Part shown: positions 1 through 11,433 of the stretch, piece after piece
Layout of the letters: every line of letters starts with the position of its first letter
Position numbering within the stretch: position 1 is the stretch's first letter
DNA from: Paraescarpia echinospica
Taxonomy: Eukaryota > Annelida > Polychaeta > Sabellida > Siboglinidae
Assembly (NCBI GenBank): GCA_020002185.1
Contig: CM034541.1
Coordinates: 25,147,402-25,211,401 of the forward strand
Length of the DNA: 64,000 nucleotides
Direction: 5' to 3'
Notes under the pieces: model-generated
The model's input: the letters and a program-made list of their open reading frames with translations, nothing else
The model's database searches: none
Told to the model about the DNA's origin: nothing
Made by a program: the position numbers and the translations under genes

Positions 1-336
1 ATAAGTCAGTATTGTTCGTGTTGTATTCATACTTTCTTAAAAGCAGTAGTTTTAACTCGGAATGCCATTTTAACAAACACCAAATATAAATGCTGTGTAT
101 AATGCTCATGTCCCAGTGTTCCAAAACCCACCAAAGATGCTGTATTTTAGTTATGCCTTTGAGCAGTCGATGCTAGAAAGCGCGCTATGTTAATAAATAT
201 ACGTGAATTATTTATACAAATGTATATTTAAATTTGCGTTCGGCTAACAGTAATGATTGATACCATAAGATTACTTTTATTATGCACCAAGCTAAATTAT
301 GTTAGATTCGTAGGCAACAGTAATAGAAATTGCCTT
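1..336. other. unassigned flank
   Basis: AT-rich sequence with no convincing exon or repeat visible. It lies outside the inverted arm that starts near 337. Confidence 0.4.
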
Positions 337-739
337 ACTGTTTCCTAGTGGGGCGGCATAACCAACACATCCAGAAGAATTGTGCATTTTGTGATAAAAA
401 CACCAAAATATGGCACACATGTAGACTCTTATATTATGAACAGATCTGGATATTGAGCCGTTGTAGATTTGGCCTCTGGCAATTGTATCAGCCATTTTTA
501 AAAATGGCCACCAGCAGGTCACTGTTATTTTACATACCTACTCTCCTGGGTTGACAGTGGAGGTTAGTTCACTTATACAAGTCCAAGAGTGGTTATGGAA
601 GAGCTAATTATTTGATTTTTACAAAAACAAATAGGTCAATATGTGTTTAATTAGACACATTATGTGGTTGGGTTCCAAATGGAAGTCAATAATGAATGAA
701 AAATAACTCCACTTGGCATCTACTATGATTATGACTACT
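337..739 (+). repeat. left inverted arm
   Basis: Matches the reverse complement of 2532-2926 almost base for base. Outside the arm the two flanks diverge quickly. Confidence 0.75.
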
Positions 740-1074
740 ATTACCTCTACTATTAATACTACTGGTAGTGGTGGCAATAGTACTAGTAATGACGTAGTCA
801 CTGCTGAAGGAGTGGATGGAAGCATTGTCATCTTTGGAGGATCTGTAGATACAAGCTCCAAGACATTCGGCCACTTGCCACACTACTGCACTGATGTGTA
901 TCCTGTCACAAATAACATCAAATAGTCACCTGTCCCAGCTGCTAGCATGACTTCATTCAGCTGACTGATGAAGACTATTTGTGGATAGACCAGGCGAAGC
1001 AGGTCCTGAAAAACAAAACTGGGACCGGGGATAACACTTCTTGGGCCACATTTAATGCCAGCCGCCAACCACCA

Positions 1075-1870
1075 GAAGCCTGAATCATCGGCCTCACCGC
1101 CCTACTTTGCTGTTCCTAGACAGTGCTCACAGAGTGACCATGATCCGGCACTCAATGGATGTCTTGAAGAATGCCGTGGCACAGCTGAATCCTAGGCAGA
1201 TAGCAGTAGAACTGGAACTAGTGGTGTTGGAACTGGTCTGCGTGCATTCTCTGCATTCCCGATGTACCTTGGATGCCCTGACAAAATTGGCCCCTGCTTC
1301 CATGCCTCAGATCACATTAACTATGCCAGGTGGATCCCTATTCATCCGAGGGACATGGCTGAACCCATAACAAACACCTAGGTGTGGTCACACTCAGATG
1401 GAGGAAGCCTCCATGTAGGCACAAAGAGTAATCTTCTAACATGCTTGAAATACGTCTCCAATGTCCAGTCTGAGGCTCCTGCCACCACCAGTGTAATCCT
1501 TGATGGAGATGTCATCATCCAGATGCTGAAGCCAGCTGCATTTAAGAACTTTGATGACTATGCCTGTTCACAAAGCTTCAGACTGTGCCACGCCTGGACT
1601 TGGTGTGGGGCAGCTACAATGTAGATTCACTGAAAGACGGTGCAAGAGAAAAGCAGGGAAATGATTGCGTAGATGTATGGTGGCTTCAGCAGCCATACCG
1701 GGAAACGGACTGAATTTCCTCAGAGTGGAGGAAGCACCAATACACAGCTGTTCACAGCTCTCCTCAAGTGGGTTGACATGAAGGAGAAACAGCTCGTCAT
1801 CACTGATGGAGGTCTAATCGTCAGCAAGCCACCACTGCCAGATCATAATGGTATTAGGCCTAAATAAGGT
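1075..1870 (+). pseudogene. degenerate member of a dispersed invertebrate protein family
   Basis: Successive plus-strand frames read like one ancestral protein interrupted by stops and frameshifts. Pieces include ...INYARWIPIHPRDMA... near 1315-1350, ...IIQMLKPAAFKNFDDYA near 1505-1560, and ...QLVITDGGLIVSKPPLPD near 1790-1845. I know this arrangement (a MLKPAAxKNFDEYA block, then an ELF.FL...VITDG...SKPPL block) from a large unnamed multicopy family in cnidarian and mollusc genomes, generally thought to be mobile-element related; this is recollection, not a search. The family's usual Cys/His-containing C-terminal part is missing. The copy cannot make an intact protein. Its position between long inverted arms suggests it was the cargo or transposase gene of that element. 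Confidence 0.5.
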
Positions 1871-2531
1871 CGGTGTTCAGCTATACAACAGTTGTAATTT
1901 CAGAAAACATAAAATGCATAAATAAATATGAGACTCAATCTGCATTTTACTCGGTAACTATTAAAAGAGCACCATAATCCTTGTTAATCATTTTGCACAG
2001 TGTTGTAGAAACTCATAATGTCAACTGTCCCCACTAGAAGTCACCTAGTTCCTCTGGAGATGGCAGTTCTGAACACCAATTAATTTCGATTCAATTGTCT
2101 GAACACCATTTTGTAAAATGTCCGTCATTGTGCATATTTCACTTCTACCACAACGGCTACTGCTACTACTACAGGTACAACTACTATTAGTACTACTACC
2201 ACCACTACCAATGTACTAGTATTACTAATACTACCAGTAATAGTACTAGTATGTCCCAAGCCAGTCATTGATCATTCATCATTGACTTCCATTCGAAATC
2301 CAACCGCATCATGTACCTAATTAGACACATTAGTCCAAGATGACTTATTTGTTTTGGTAAAAATCAAATAACTAGCTCTTCCATAACCACTCTTGAATTT
2401 GTATAAGTGAATTAACCTCCACTATAAACGTGTCGTCCTCCTCAATTGAGAAGGTATGTAAAATAACAGTGACCGCTGGCGGCCATTATGGAAAATGGCT
2501 GCTACAGCCGCCAGAGGCCATTGTAGTCATT

Positions 2532-2926
2532 GTAGTAATAATCATAGTAGATGCCAAGTGGAGTTATTTTTCATTAATTATTGACTTCCATTTGGAACCC
2601 AACCACATAATGTGTCTAATTAAACACATATTGACCTATTTGTTTTTGTAAAAATCAAATAATTAACTCTTCCATAACCACTCTTGGACTTGTATAAGTG
2701 AACTAACCTCCACTGTCAACCCAGGAGAGTAGGTATGTAAAATAACAGTGACCTGCTCGTGGCCATTTTTGAAAATGGCTGATACAATCACCAGAGGCCA
2801 AATCTACAACGGCTCAATATCCAGATCTGTTCATAATGTAAGAGTCTACATGTGTGCCAAATTTGGTGCTTTTATCACAAAATGCATAATTGGTTTGCTA
2901 TGCCGCCCCACGATCCCTGAAACAGT
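2532..2926 (-). repeat. right inverted arm
   Basis: Inverted copy of 337-739. The neighbouring segment 2262-2520 is an additional diverged copy in the same orientation. Confidence 0.75.
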
Positions 2927-3560
2927 GTTGACAAATTAGCATTGCTAAAATTGTTTTCATAAAAAAAGACTAGCTGAGTTGCCAGGCTTTGGCCTTTGCA
3001 CAGCATCAGAAAAAAATGTGCAAAGCCAGAATATGACCCATCTGCCAATCACTTGTACTGAAATCTAACCCACATTTTGTACACAAAAGTATAGTTGGCA
3101 TATTTCTGAACACTGAAAATAGACCTTCCCGGAAATGTCCAGTCCTTGAACCCCTCCTAACCCCCAAAAGACAGTCCATTTTAAACTGATCCCATCCCAA
3201 ATTGCTGCAGCCTTCCCGCATTGGTAAATTGTAACTGGTCACTGGTCTAGTTTATAGGACAACCTTGGCCTCTATATAAACAAAATACTGAAAAGATACA
3301 TTGTTTCTGTTGAAGTGTGTTGTTTGCCTGAAATGCATGCACTCACTGGCCTAGTCACTACTAAAATGCTCATGTACCCAGCGACAGGTAGTGTTGCTGC
3401 ATGGTTATACATTCATGATTTTCAAGCACCAATAACATAAACCTAATCAACCTTTCTGCATACATACAATGACGTATTTGTATATGGCATTATTATCTTT
3501 ACAATGATATAGAAAAACATTAAATTCTGCTGATGGAACTCAAAGTACAGCCTTTTGAAA
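2927..3560. other. no gene seen
   Basis: Non-coding sequence. A 78-codon minus-strand open frame at 3006-3242 has no recognisable motif and I do not accept it as a gene. Confidence 0.4.
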
Positions 3561-3564
3561 TATT

Positions 3565-3745
3565 GAGCCCCCAATATCCCCACCCCCGGACGAATTTTCG
3601 AAAAAATCTGAACCTACGAACCTCCCCAATGAGCACGTTAGATCACATATAGCATTTTAGTCCCATATATATGCAAACCTATCAGCGATATGGGCCCACA
3701 GACAAAATATATAGACATACAGAGAACTGTATTGTTTTATAATAA
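3565..3745. repeat. dispersed repeat, single-unit copy
   Basis: Shares its layout and long stretches (ACGAATTTTCGAAAAAATC, CCCATA..ATGCAAA, and a tail ending ACAGAGAACTGTATTGTTTTA) with the three-unit copy at 12195-12770. No coding capacity. Confidence 0.6.
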
Positions 3746-4260
3746 TAGTATATTATAGAACGTTGCACACACGATAAGCAGGCGTTATATGAAGTAATAA
3801 TACCTTATTTGGATACACAGGTCAATAGAAGACGTTGCACTTCTCCAAGTTGTAGGATGAGGCAAGATTAAAATATGTTGCTGACTATATCTGAAAATGC
3901 TTTAATATTTGAACAAGTATTGGGTCCAATTATGTAATAACTGATTACAGTTAGAATGTAATTCGTTTTCGTTCATTATGATTTTATTTGTTTCATATTA
4001 TTTTATGTCATATTCTTTACCTTGTAAACCTCTATCAACAGTGTCGCAAACTATTCAAATTCAACAATACTGAATATGTTTTGAATGAACAGTTGGTTCT
4101 GCATAAAACAATTGTAATTAAAAACTGAGTACTTCATTTATTTGAAAAGTTGTGGAACTGAAGTGAAAAGTAATTTGATTCGATTTGATTTTGTTTAACG
4201 GGCCCCTGGTTTGAGCATATGATTTCTGATAATCTGACCATTGATTTTGTTGTTTGCCAG
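3746..4260 (+). other. intron sequence upstream of four-finger exon
   Basis: AT-rich and non-coding. It ends in a pyrimidine/T-rich tract and TTTGCCAG acceptor at 4260. Confidence 0.5.
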
Positions 4261-4716
4261 GTGTCCACTGGTGGTCCAACTAGCCGTTTCTCAGCTGGAC
4301 AGTCATGCAAGGGCGATAAGCAGACCACTAAAGTGACAAACAATGTTTCTTCTATGGCTGATCCCAACGGCATCAGCCATGAGCATAAGTGTCCAACGTG
4401 TGAGCGGTTGTTTAATAGCAAGCGAAAGCTGCAGTACCACATCAGAACTACACACAGGGGAAGGCATTGTGTGTGTTGTCTGTGCTCCTGCACATTTGTT
4501 ACCAAGTCAGGCTTGCAAGAACACATGAGACACATACACGAGAAACAGGCGAGGTACCAGTGTGAAGTTTGTGGGAAAGGTTACCCCAGTCGCGTAAATT
4601 ATGAAGATCATCTTGCGTCTCATAAGGGTTTGAAGTCATATGAATGTACGATATGCGACACGGGGTTTACGTTCAAGCGTGCGTTTAAGGTGCACATGAC
4701 GAACTTCCATTCATAG
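4261..4716 (+). CDS. terminal exon with four C2H2 zinc fingers
   Basis: This is a 3' coding exon of 151 codons plus TAG. The acceptor TTGTTTGCCAG ends at 4260 and the frame is open in phase 0 from 4261. After a ~40-residue Ser/Thr/Gly linker come four classical fingers at residues ~44-65, 72-94, 100-120 and 128-150, with spacing C-x2-C-x12-H-x3/4-H. The second finger is unusually Cys-rich (CVCCLCSC). Such arrays normally bind DNA in the nucleus. The upstream coding exons are outside the window or not recognisable, so the gene is partial. It differs from the other finger exons here (Cx2C and four fingers, not Cx4C and one), so it may belong to a separate neighbouring gene, or be one cassette of an upstream gene of the same kind. 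The shared phase 0 fits both. Confidence 0.8.
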   Translation: MSTGGPTSRFSAGQSCKGDKQTTKVTNNVSSMADPNGISHEHKCPTCERLFNSKRKLQYHIRTTHRGRHCVCCLCSCTFVTKSGLQEHMRHIHEKQARYQCEVCGKGYPSRVNYEDHLASHKGLKSYECTICDTGFTFKRAFKVHMTNFHS

Positions 4717-5452
4717 GATGTTGCATGTTTTTAATTACTTTATATAACTGGCTTGGTAAGCAACATTTGGATGAGACAGAAGCCTGTTTCTGTTTTTGTT
4801 ATCTATAGATAGTAAGCACAGATGGATGTTTGGAATTTCATTGCAGCATTAATAGAGATACTGGGTACCACTGTGGGACCTGTTTACTCAGCATTATATC
4901 AATCAGATTAGGAAATTGTCTTGTTTTGTACACCTATGGGCATCAGCTATTTTGGCAATACATATCTGATGAATATATTACAAGAGACCGTGTTATTACA
5001 GATACGACTTTAGTATTAAGAGAAATATATGGCTGGATTCAAATGTACACTAGATAATACCTTTATAATCAAATGTGTGAGGAAATGATGTAATATGCAA
5101 CTTCTTACACAGTCTAGATTAAACGCTCCCTCCCCCTCCGTCCCTCCCTTCCTACCTCCCTTCCTCCCTCCCTTCCGCCCATCAAGTTGTGAGTTTAATG
5201 ATGCATGGTGCATTTACTTTCTGAGTACATTATCGTCACTATCATGTCGGAACGTCAGCACGACTCCGTTATCGCGCAGTCGGACCATGACATGGGAAGA
5301 TGGAAGACGTGGGAGTTAGGGTTAAGGTTACGGTTAAGGTTAAGGTTTGCTGTTGAAACTTTTTTCGCCGACACGCTGCCTTAACTTCAGGTTCTTCTAA
5401 CCTAAACGCGGGCACATTGCAAATGTCTAGGAAGCACGTAAAGGGGCACGCA
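4717..5452 (+). other. probable 3' UTR of four-finger exon
   Basis: No coding signal. It includes a CCCTCC-rich run at 5127-5180 and a GGTTAA-type hexamer run at 5311-5350. Confidence 0.4.
5311..5350 (+). repeat. short GGTTAA/TTAGGG-like run
   Basis: About six degenerate hexamers (GTTAGGGTTAAGGTTACGGT and on). Only one exact TTAGGG is present, so it is too short and degenerate to call an interstitial telomere. Confidence 0.4.
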
Positions 5453-5662
5453 TTGGCGGATCTGGGGGGGGCTGGGGGCATGTGCCCCCTAGACCTTAGG
5501 AATTTGGCATGCCCGCTGACCTTTTATAATGGGCTCATGCAACCATGTCCCCCTAGACCCTTTGAAATGTGACGCCGTTCAAACGTCTTCCGATGTTACC
5601 AATCCAGCTGAGAAGGTTTTGTGCCCCCCCCAGACTCGTTTTCTGGATCCACCCCTGGAACA
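5453..5662. mobile_element. small DNA-element remnant (MITE-like)
   Basis: G-run-rich left part (GGATCTGGGGGGGGCTGGGG) and C-run-rich right part (CCCCCCCCAGACTCG...GGATCCACCCCTGG) are loosely inverted copies. CAGGGGTGGATCC-type ends are common in hAT-like MITEs. No target-site duplication could be fixed. Confidence 0.4.
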
Positions 5663-5875
5663 TTCAAAGAGGTCTAGGGGGCACGCCAAATCGCAAATGA
5701 CTAGGCACATGCTTAAAGCCCCCGCATATACCTGTGCTATGTATGTTTGACGAAGATTGCATGGCTTTGAACACTTGTTCATGATGTTATGCGCGTTTTC
5801 TACGATGGTTAATTCTCGGCTATGTAAACCATTTACTGGTCTGTGGGGACGTTTTATATAATTTGGGAACATCAT

Positions 5876-5881
5876 AATAAA
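5876..5881 (+). terminator. poly(A) signal AATAAA
   Basis: First AATAAA downstream of the four-finger exon, about 1.16 kb after its stop. Assignment to that exon is inferred from position. Confidence 0.4.
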
Positions 5882-6495
5882 ATCAGTACACATGACCTAC
5901 AACGTGTTAATTAATAGTTACTTCTTTGCAGTTTGACTGTAATTATAACAAAATAATAAGTCATTGTTTTTATATTATGAAATGTCAGAAGCAAAATCTT
6001 AGTTAACACTGACATGTTTTGTTGACGAAAGTCATTGAATACAGTTTCATTTTTAGTCCTTTGGCCGAAGGTCCAAGGGACTATTGCCATCACTCTGCGA
6101 CGGCCATCCGCCATCCGCCGTCCGCCGTTAGCCTAGGGCCTCCAAGGACCCCAAAACTGGTAAAAATGTAACATTTGGCCTATTTTTTCAAAAACTGTTC
6201 AGCAACTTTTTTTCTAATTTTGCATAGATGTATCTTAGGGTGTTGCCACTATATACAAGAAATCTGTATTTGATTGAATCATTCTAAGGGCACCTAAGGG
6301 GCCCCCAAAGTGCAAAAGGTTTACATTATCTAGTGATGTGGTTTTGAGAAGGGCCCTTGAGACCACCCCCAACATTAGATGTTGTGTATTGTTCTACAAA
6401 GTCAACAGCTGTGACTAATCTCTACAACCCAGTCCATTGAGACCTTGACTAATCTTTAATTGGTCACAGCACCCAGGCAGAGTAGACACAATTGA

Positions 6496-6760
6496 CCCCT
6501 GTTAGACTGAACAATTGCCTAACACTTTTAAACTGTATCTTCAAAACTATTGATTTTCTATAATTGCAAGTTGTGTTTATTTTGATGTTCATTTAATTAT
6601 TATAAAATGGTGTGACTGTGGTGTCTTGTCTCCTGTTAGACTGAACAGTTGCCTAACACTTTTAAACTGTATCTTCAAAACTATTGATTTTCTATAATTG
6701 CAAGTTGTGTTTATTTTGATGTTCATTTAATTATTATAAAATAGTGTGACTGTGGTGTAT
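6496..6760. repeat. tandem duplication, ~132-bp unit x2
   Basis: The unit beginning CCTGTTAGACTGAACARTTG is present twice, almost identical, starting near 6497 and 6630. The same unit is found once more, starting part-way, at 40858-40960. Confidence 0.8.
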
Positions 6761-7099
6761 ATTGGTTAAAGATGTATTGTCTGTAGAAACCTGTAGGAGA
6801 CAAACATAGAAAATTAATATTCTGTCAACTGTAGGTGACAAACATAGAAAATTAATATTCTGGACAACTATAGAGTGAAATATCCTACACTTTATTTATA
6901 TCAAATGCATTCTACTGTTCTGTTTACGCTTGCCATGCCTTGTGTAGACATGGTACTGTGTAAATCAATTGTATCAATATAGACTAATAATTACAGATTC
7001 ACAATATAGTTGACACCTGAAACAACCAAATGTCAACCATTAGAAGAGTTGACATAGTTCCGCTATACACAAGCAAGAAATCTGTAGTTGATTGAATCA

Positions 7100-7500
7100 T
7101 TCTAGTGTCATCAGCATATAGTAGAACATACATTTTCTACATCATCATCCCTAAAGTTGTTGTAAATTTCACCAGCTGCCATGTCAAGTCCGTTATAATT
7201 GTACTAACAATGTTCAAAATGATTCAGGTAAATAGCAAATAACAAAGGACACAAGTTTTCTCATTGCCACACCTATACATCACATGAGAAGAAGGCTGAC
7301 ACAGCCTGGCCCTGATTTATACATGATTTAGCATTTTTGTACATGTTGTATACAACTTTCAACACAATACCATTAATACAGCATGAAATTATCTTAGACC
7401 ACAGGGAGGACCGGTCTACTAAATCAAGTGCTTTCTTATAATCGATGAAGGCACAATAAAGCCTTTTGCGTCGAGACAAATACAATTCAACCAATACCCC
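7100..7500 (-). pseudogene. non-LTR retrotransposon reverse transcriptase fragment
   Basis: The minus strand reads RRKRLYCAFIDYKKALDLVD followed by SLWSKI and VYNMYKNAKSC. The (A)FxDxxKAFD-like block is the conserved metal-binding motif of non-LTR reverse transcriptases; the second Asp-containing box (YADD) of the same element type is visible on the minus strand near 7095-7130, after indels. Only the palm region remains, with frameshifts. It is non-functional. The homologous fragment at 41160-41460 preserves LLYADDT. Confidence 0.75.
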
Positions 7501-8310
7501 TATTTGAACACTGCCTGTTCTTCACCTATTACATTAGCTTTGTTTAGGTATGTGGTCAGTCTGGTGTTCTGAACAATCACTAAGGATTAATGAACACTTG
7601 TGCAGAATGTCACCCACTTGGCAGGTTTAATTGATCTATTCAGCAATGAGGACATGGCTTAGGCCTCACTCTGGACACTGTCACTCACAGTGTTGTGTAT
7701 TGTTTTAGTTGGTGCATTGAGCTAATCTACTTGACCATGAATCAGTGGTGGCTCTGGTTGTGTATTACACCCAGCTGTGGAGCTAAGAATCTCTGCCTGC
7801 TATTGTTTGATGGAAACTGTGACTAATGTGTAATTGGTCACTGGCAGTAGCTTGTGTCAACAGACAGCATTAAGCCACTATACCCCTGTTAAACTGGACA
7901 GTTGCCTGTAGGTTTTAAACTGTGTCAAACAGTGAGTTTACCTTTTGCTCTCAAATAATCTGTCCTCTTAATTTTACACATGAAGACATACTCTGGCATA
8001 ACTTGATAAGTCTTTGTAGCAGCACATTTGTACTTCCAGAGTATCATTGCAACCCATTTGCATATATAATGTAAAACTTCAACAGCCGTTTTCTTCATTT
8101 TCACTTTTTGATCCCTACCATGTTCAATGCTCCATAACTTAGCCAATTTTTGTAGCAGTCATATTGTTTTAAACCGTGTAAAGCACCCTACCAAACCTTT
8201 ACAAGGATGTAAGAAAACAATGTTACAATTTTTCCGACTTATCACTCATTTGGTCAGCCGGGGTCACATATAGGCGTATTAGTCCAAAGGACTTCAGGGC
8301 CACTTGGCCC

Positions 8311-8925
8311 ATTTTTTTCTTTGGAATTTGATATACCGTCCACGTCATCATTATATGAATGTTTAGTTAAGTTTGTTACGAACTTGTGACATAAAACAAT
8401 AATGAATAGTAGATTATAGTATTTCTTTTGTATCTAGAAACCAATAACATGCTACATAATTAGTTACGGGTCATCTACAAATTATGTGAGTGTGCGTGCG
8501 TGCGTGCGTGCACGTATGTGTATCACATGATGTAGTCATTAGTGCATGGCAACTAAGTTTTCTTGTCAGTCTCTTGTGTTATCTGTGGGGCAGTTCTTTC
8601 TGTGAAAATCGTTTTTAATTATATGGACAGTAATGTTGAGTCTGAAATAAAGGTTTGATATTGACTTAATGATTGGTTGGTTTATTGAATACCCCCACCC
8701 TATGCATAGGGTCTGACCTTTTCTCTCAGTATGCAGTATGCCTATCTTGCGTATAGTATGTAGAATCATCAGTACGTAGCCTACGTTTTATATTTTGACA
8801 AATTGCTATACTGTAATGCCAAATCGTACAGCATGTGGATGTAACGATTTTAGTGGCGATGAATTCCACCAAAGAACTAATTCGTTTTGTGTCGGGTCTG
8901 CTTTAGAAAAAGGATGTTGGTAGTG
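8311..8925. other. no gene seen
   Basis: Contains a short GTGC run (8489-8512). A reading frame at 8818-8922 begins MPNRTACGC and contains DFSGDEFH, which faintly recalls a THAP domain start, but the Cys spacing is wrong and it stops after about 35 codons. Confidence 0.35.
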
Positions 8926-9085
8926 CTGGAACAAGTACAGCAGTAAAAGTAACTAAGTGAAAGTAAAAGTAGCTCCCAACAAACTATAAAAGTAAAAGTA
9001 TTCCTTCACATAATCATTTAAGTCAAAGTAAAACGTACTTTCATTGAAAAGTACTTAAGTAAAAAAAGTACAAAAGTAGTTGGCT
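8926..9085. mobile_element. hAT-like terminal fragment
   Basis: Dense repetition of AAGTAAAAGTA and its reverse complement (e.g. GTAAAAGTA, GTACTTAAG). This composition is typical of subterminal regions of some animal hAT elements. No matching second end is visible. Confidence 0.35.
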
Positions 9086-9833
9086 GCGGATACCCACGCA
9101 AAAATAATGCATTTTATGCAAACATCACAACTTATAAATTATGTTTAACTGATTAAACATAACTTCATCATTATACATCTGGAAGAAGGATTATCACATT
9201 TATGTCTTTCTGTCGACTGCTAAAAGAGATAATTACATTACAATACAACCGCTTACAGACCCGCCTAGCAATTAACTCTTCTGTGAGCCTAGCAGAGTAC
9301 TTCTCAACAAGCAGCTAAGTATTGCCACTGTCACCTCAGACAATGTAATTGGCTCAAGACAAATGCATGAGGATGTTGTTCACACCTTTGTTAGTCAAAT
9401 GGTGGATAGTGTGCAGGTAATCACTATGAAGAAGGGGTAAAGTTAAGCTGCTGGATTATTACCCAACAATTCATCAGTGAGTGAATGGGAAGCCAGTGAG
9501 TCATGTCCCTTTAGCCTTGGATGAAAAGGAGTGTCAGCTGCAGGAATGTCTTCAAAGGACCACTAAATCCTTTTGACCAGGCAGAAATTACACAACACTG
9601 TCCAGGTGTCTTCTGCTATGTAAACTCAGGGCTAGCACACAGGAAGCTAGGATTACTCCAAACTGTAGTCAGTCGATGTTGTAAGATATGGCGGTCGGCA
9701 TATGGTATCTTACCAACGTGTTTCGTGGTGATCTTCCTGTAGACTAAGATAACAACCTCGACAAACAGTTACGGACTTGCTTCAAAACGATGTCAACTTG
9801 AAACTCTTCCAACTACTCTTCTTAGTACGCATG
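9086..9833. other. no gene seen
   Basis: No recognisable exon. The lower part may be further decayed LINE sequence leading into 9834. Confidence 0.35.
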
Positions 9834-10256
9834 TCAAACCACTACCCTTCCTTTCGTTCTTTCGTACATACCCAGACCATAGAGAAAGTACATCGCAGAG
9901 CAGCAAGATGCGTCTCTAACCGACACCGCCAAACATCCTGTGTTGACTCCATCCTCGACTCCCTTGACTGGCACACACTGCAACAGAGACTCAAAAGACC
10001 TCGGCTGGAGATGTTTTATTAATTCCACCATGGCCTCATCTCCATAAATTCCATCTACCTGCCAGAACCAACAGACAGCAGGCTGAGCTCCAGGAAGAAC
10101 AACACCTGCAGCTACGACATCCCCACTTGCAGGACACAGTATTGGCAGAAGTCATTCTTCCCGAGGACAATCCCGGAATGGAACAGTCTGCCCCCGGAGG
10201 TAGTGACGGCCGAGTCCCTGGACTGCTTCAAGTCCAGGCTTGTCGCCTACCTATAA
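9834..10256 (+). pseudogene. LINE reverse-transcriptase C-terminal remnant
   Basis: One frame reads IEKVHRRAARCV, LDWHTLQQRLKRPRLEMFY, then after an in-frame TAA continues HHGLISI, FFPRTIPEWNSLPPEVV and FKSRLVAYL followed by TAA. This order is the standard C-terminus after the RT domain in CR1/Jockey-like non-LTR elements. One stop codon splits it, so it is dead. The 5' part of the element is absent. Confidence 0.85.
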
Positions 10257-10479
10257 ATACCACACCCCTACCCCATCCCATCCCCTACCCCCATTTCTTC
10301 TGTCTATCACCCTACCTGCCCTACCCCTACTATGCCACACCCTCTACCCCCTTTCCCACATTCAAGAGATCTTAAAACCGCGCTGGCCATCTTCGCAACC
10401 TCCATACAACAAAATCATCAGTATATTGATGTTGGCCGTAAAATGAAGAAGACATACGTTTCACCGACATCAATGCCCT

Positions 10480-10570
10480 GACACACACACACACCACACG
10501 CACACACGCACACACACCACACAAACACGCACACGCGCACACACACACGCACACACACACACACACACAC
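10480..10570. repeat. (CA)n microsatellite
   Basis: Interrupted ACAC/CGCACAC run of about 90 bp. The long minus-strand CV/CA-rich frames across it are only simple-repeat translations. Confidence 0.95.
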
Positions 10571-11433
10571 ATTTTGTAGCATTCGCATCAGTCTCAAAGT
10601 TGCCGTCACCATGCATATCTCTCGGAACCGCCATCAGCAATCTAACTGGCCACAAATCCCAGTCATATACATCTAACCTCTTTTCTTAGCGTAAAACTCC
10701 CATCGGTCCTCTTTCTTGCATGAGCCGCTGTTGTTCTTCACCTAATTCCTCATCGTATCCTTTTATCAGAATTCGTGTGTAGCCGCCTCATATCATGACT
10801 TTGAAGCGTAATGTTCTACTTCCACAATGACGGCTATTTATAAAATTTATTGACATACATTATATGCTGTTAATGTGGCGTATTCATGTCGTTTTTTTAT
10901 CCTATGATATTGTTTAGTATTTTATAAGGCCGTGATATTTTAATTTGGTGGGAGTTAATGTGGATTGTCAGCAATTTGTAGGCCCTGTACATGCATAGGC
11001 GTCGAAACGTGGTGAATATATATACCTGCCAACTGTTTTTATTTTGGGAGATACAGCGGTTCAACAAGCTTTCCGTGTCGCGCTGTCTCATCGCGCTGTC
11101 TCGGATCTTGACATCGGAAGACGGGGAGAGGGGTGCTGTTGGAGATTTCTCGCCGCAACTTTAGCGATTCAACACGTTTCCCTTAGTGTGATACTGTCTC
11201 GGAGACGATATTTTAAGCGACAGTCCATGAGACTTGCTTGTATTCCAGGAGACCGGGAGATATATCCAAAATCAAGGAGATTCAGGGGGTAGTGTTGTTG
11301 TTTTTTTCGAGAGGAGGGTGTTGTTGCACATATTTTTGGTAGCGTCCATCTGCACCACCCTTGACGCTCACCAACATGTAAATATAATAAAAATTGAGTT
11401 GGGCTCAGCCCCTTTCTAAATTTTCAGGGGCCT
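10571..11433. other. no gene seen
   Basis: No recognisable exon or repeat. Open frames near 11044-11292 lack motifs. Confidence 0.35.

Larger units (their letters stand above)
337..2926. mobile_element. long-inverted-repeat element with internal pseudogene
   Basis: Bases 337-739 and 2532-2926 are near-identical in opposite orientation, about 400 bp each, with only scattered substitutions. A more diverged partial copy in the same orientation as the right arm lies at about 2262-2520. The arms contain a short palindrome built on GGCCATTTTT/AAAAATGGCC. Between the arms is simple ACT/ACC-rich sequence and a decayed coding region at 1075-1870. Long inverted arms enclosing a gene suggest a foldback-type or long-TIR DNA transposon; I see no clear target-site duplication. 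It could also be a chance inverted duplication of a dispersed repeat around an older insertion. Confidence 0.6.
6056..8310. mobile_element. composite repeat with LINE reverse-transcriptase remnant
   Basis: The segment starts with AGTCCTTTGGCCGAAGGTCC and a CCGCCATCCGCC-rich stretch, and ends with the inverted form AGTCCAAAGGACTTC near 8280, so about 10 bp at the ends are inverted. Internally it holds a tandem duplication (6496-6760) and minus-strand LINE RT sequence (7100-7500). Large parts (6530-6760, 6830-7560) recur at 40858-41460. It looks like several insertions on top of each other. Confidence 0.45.

Noticed and set aside
5311..5350. interstitial telomere
   Set aside because: Only one exact TTAGGG and about six degenerate hexamers.
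8818..8922. THAP domain
   Set aside because: Starts MPNR and has an FH, but the Cys spacing is wrong and the frame ends after ~35 codons.
10372..10655. Cys/Val-rich minus-strand frames
   Set aside because: Translations of a CA microsatellite.
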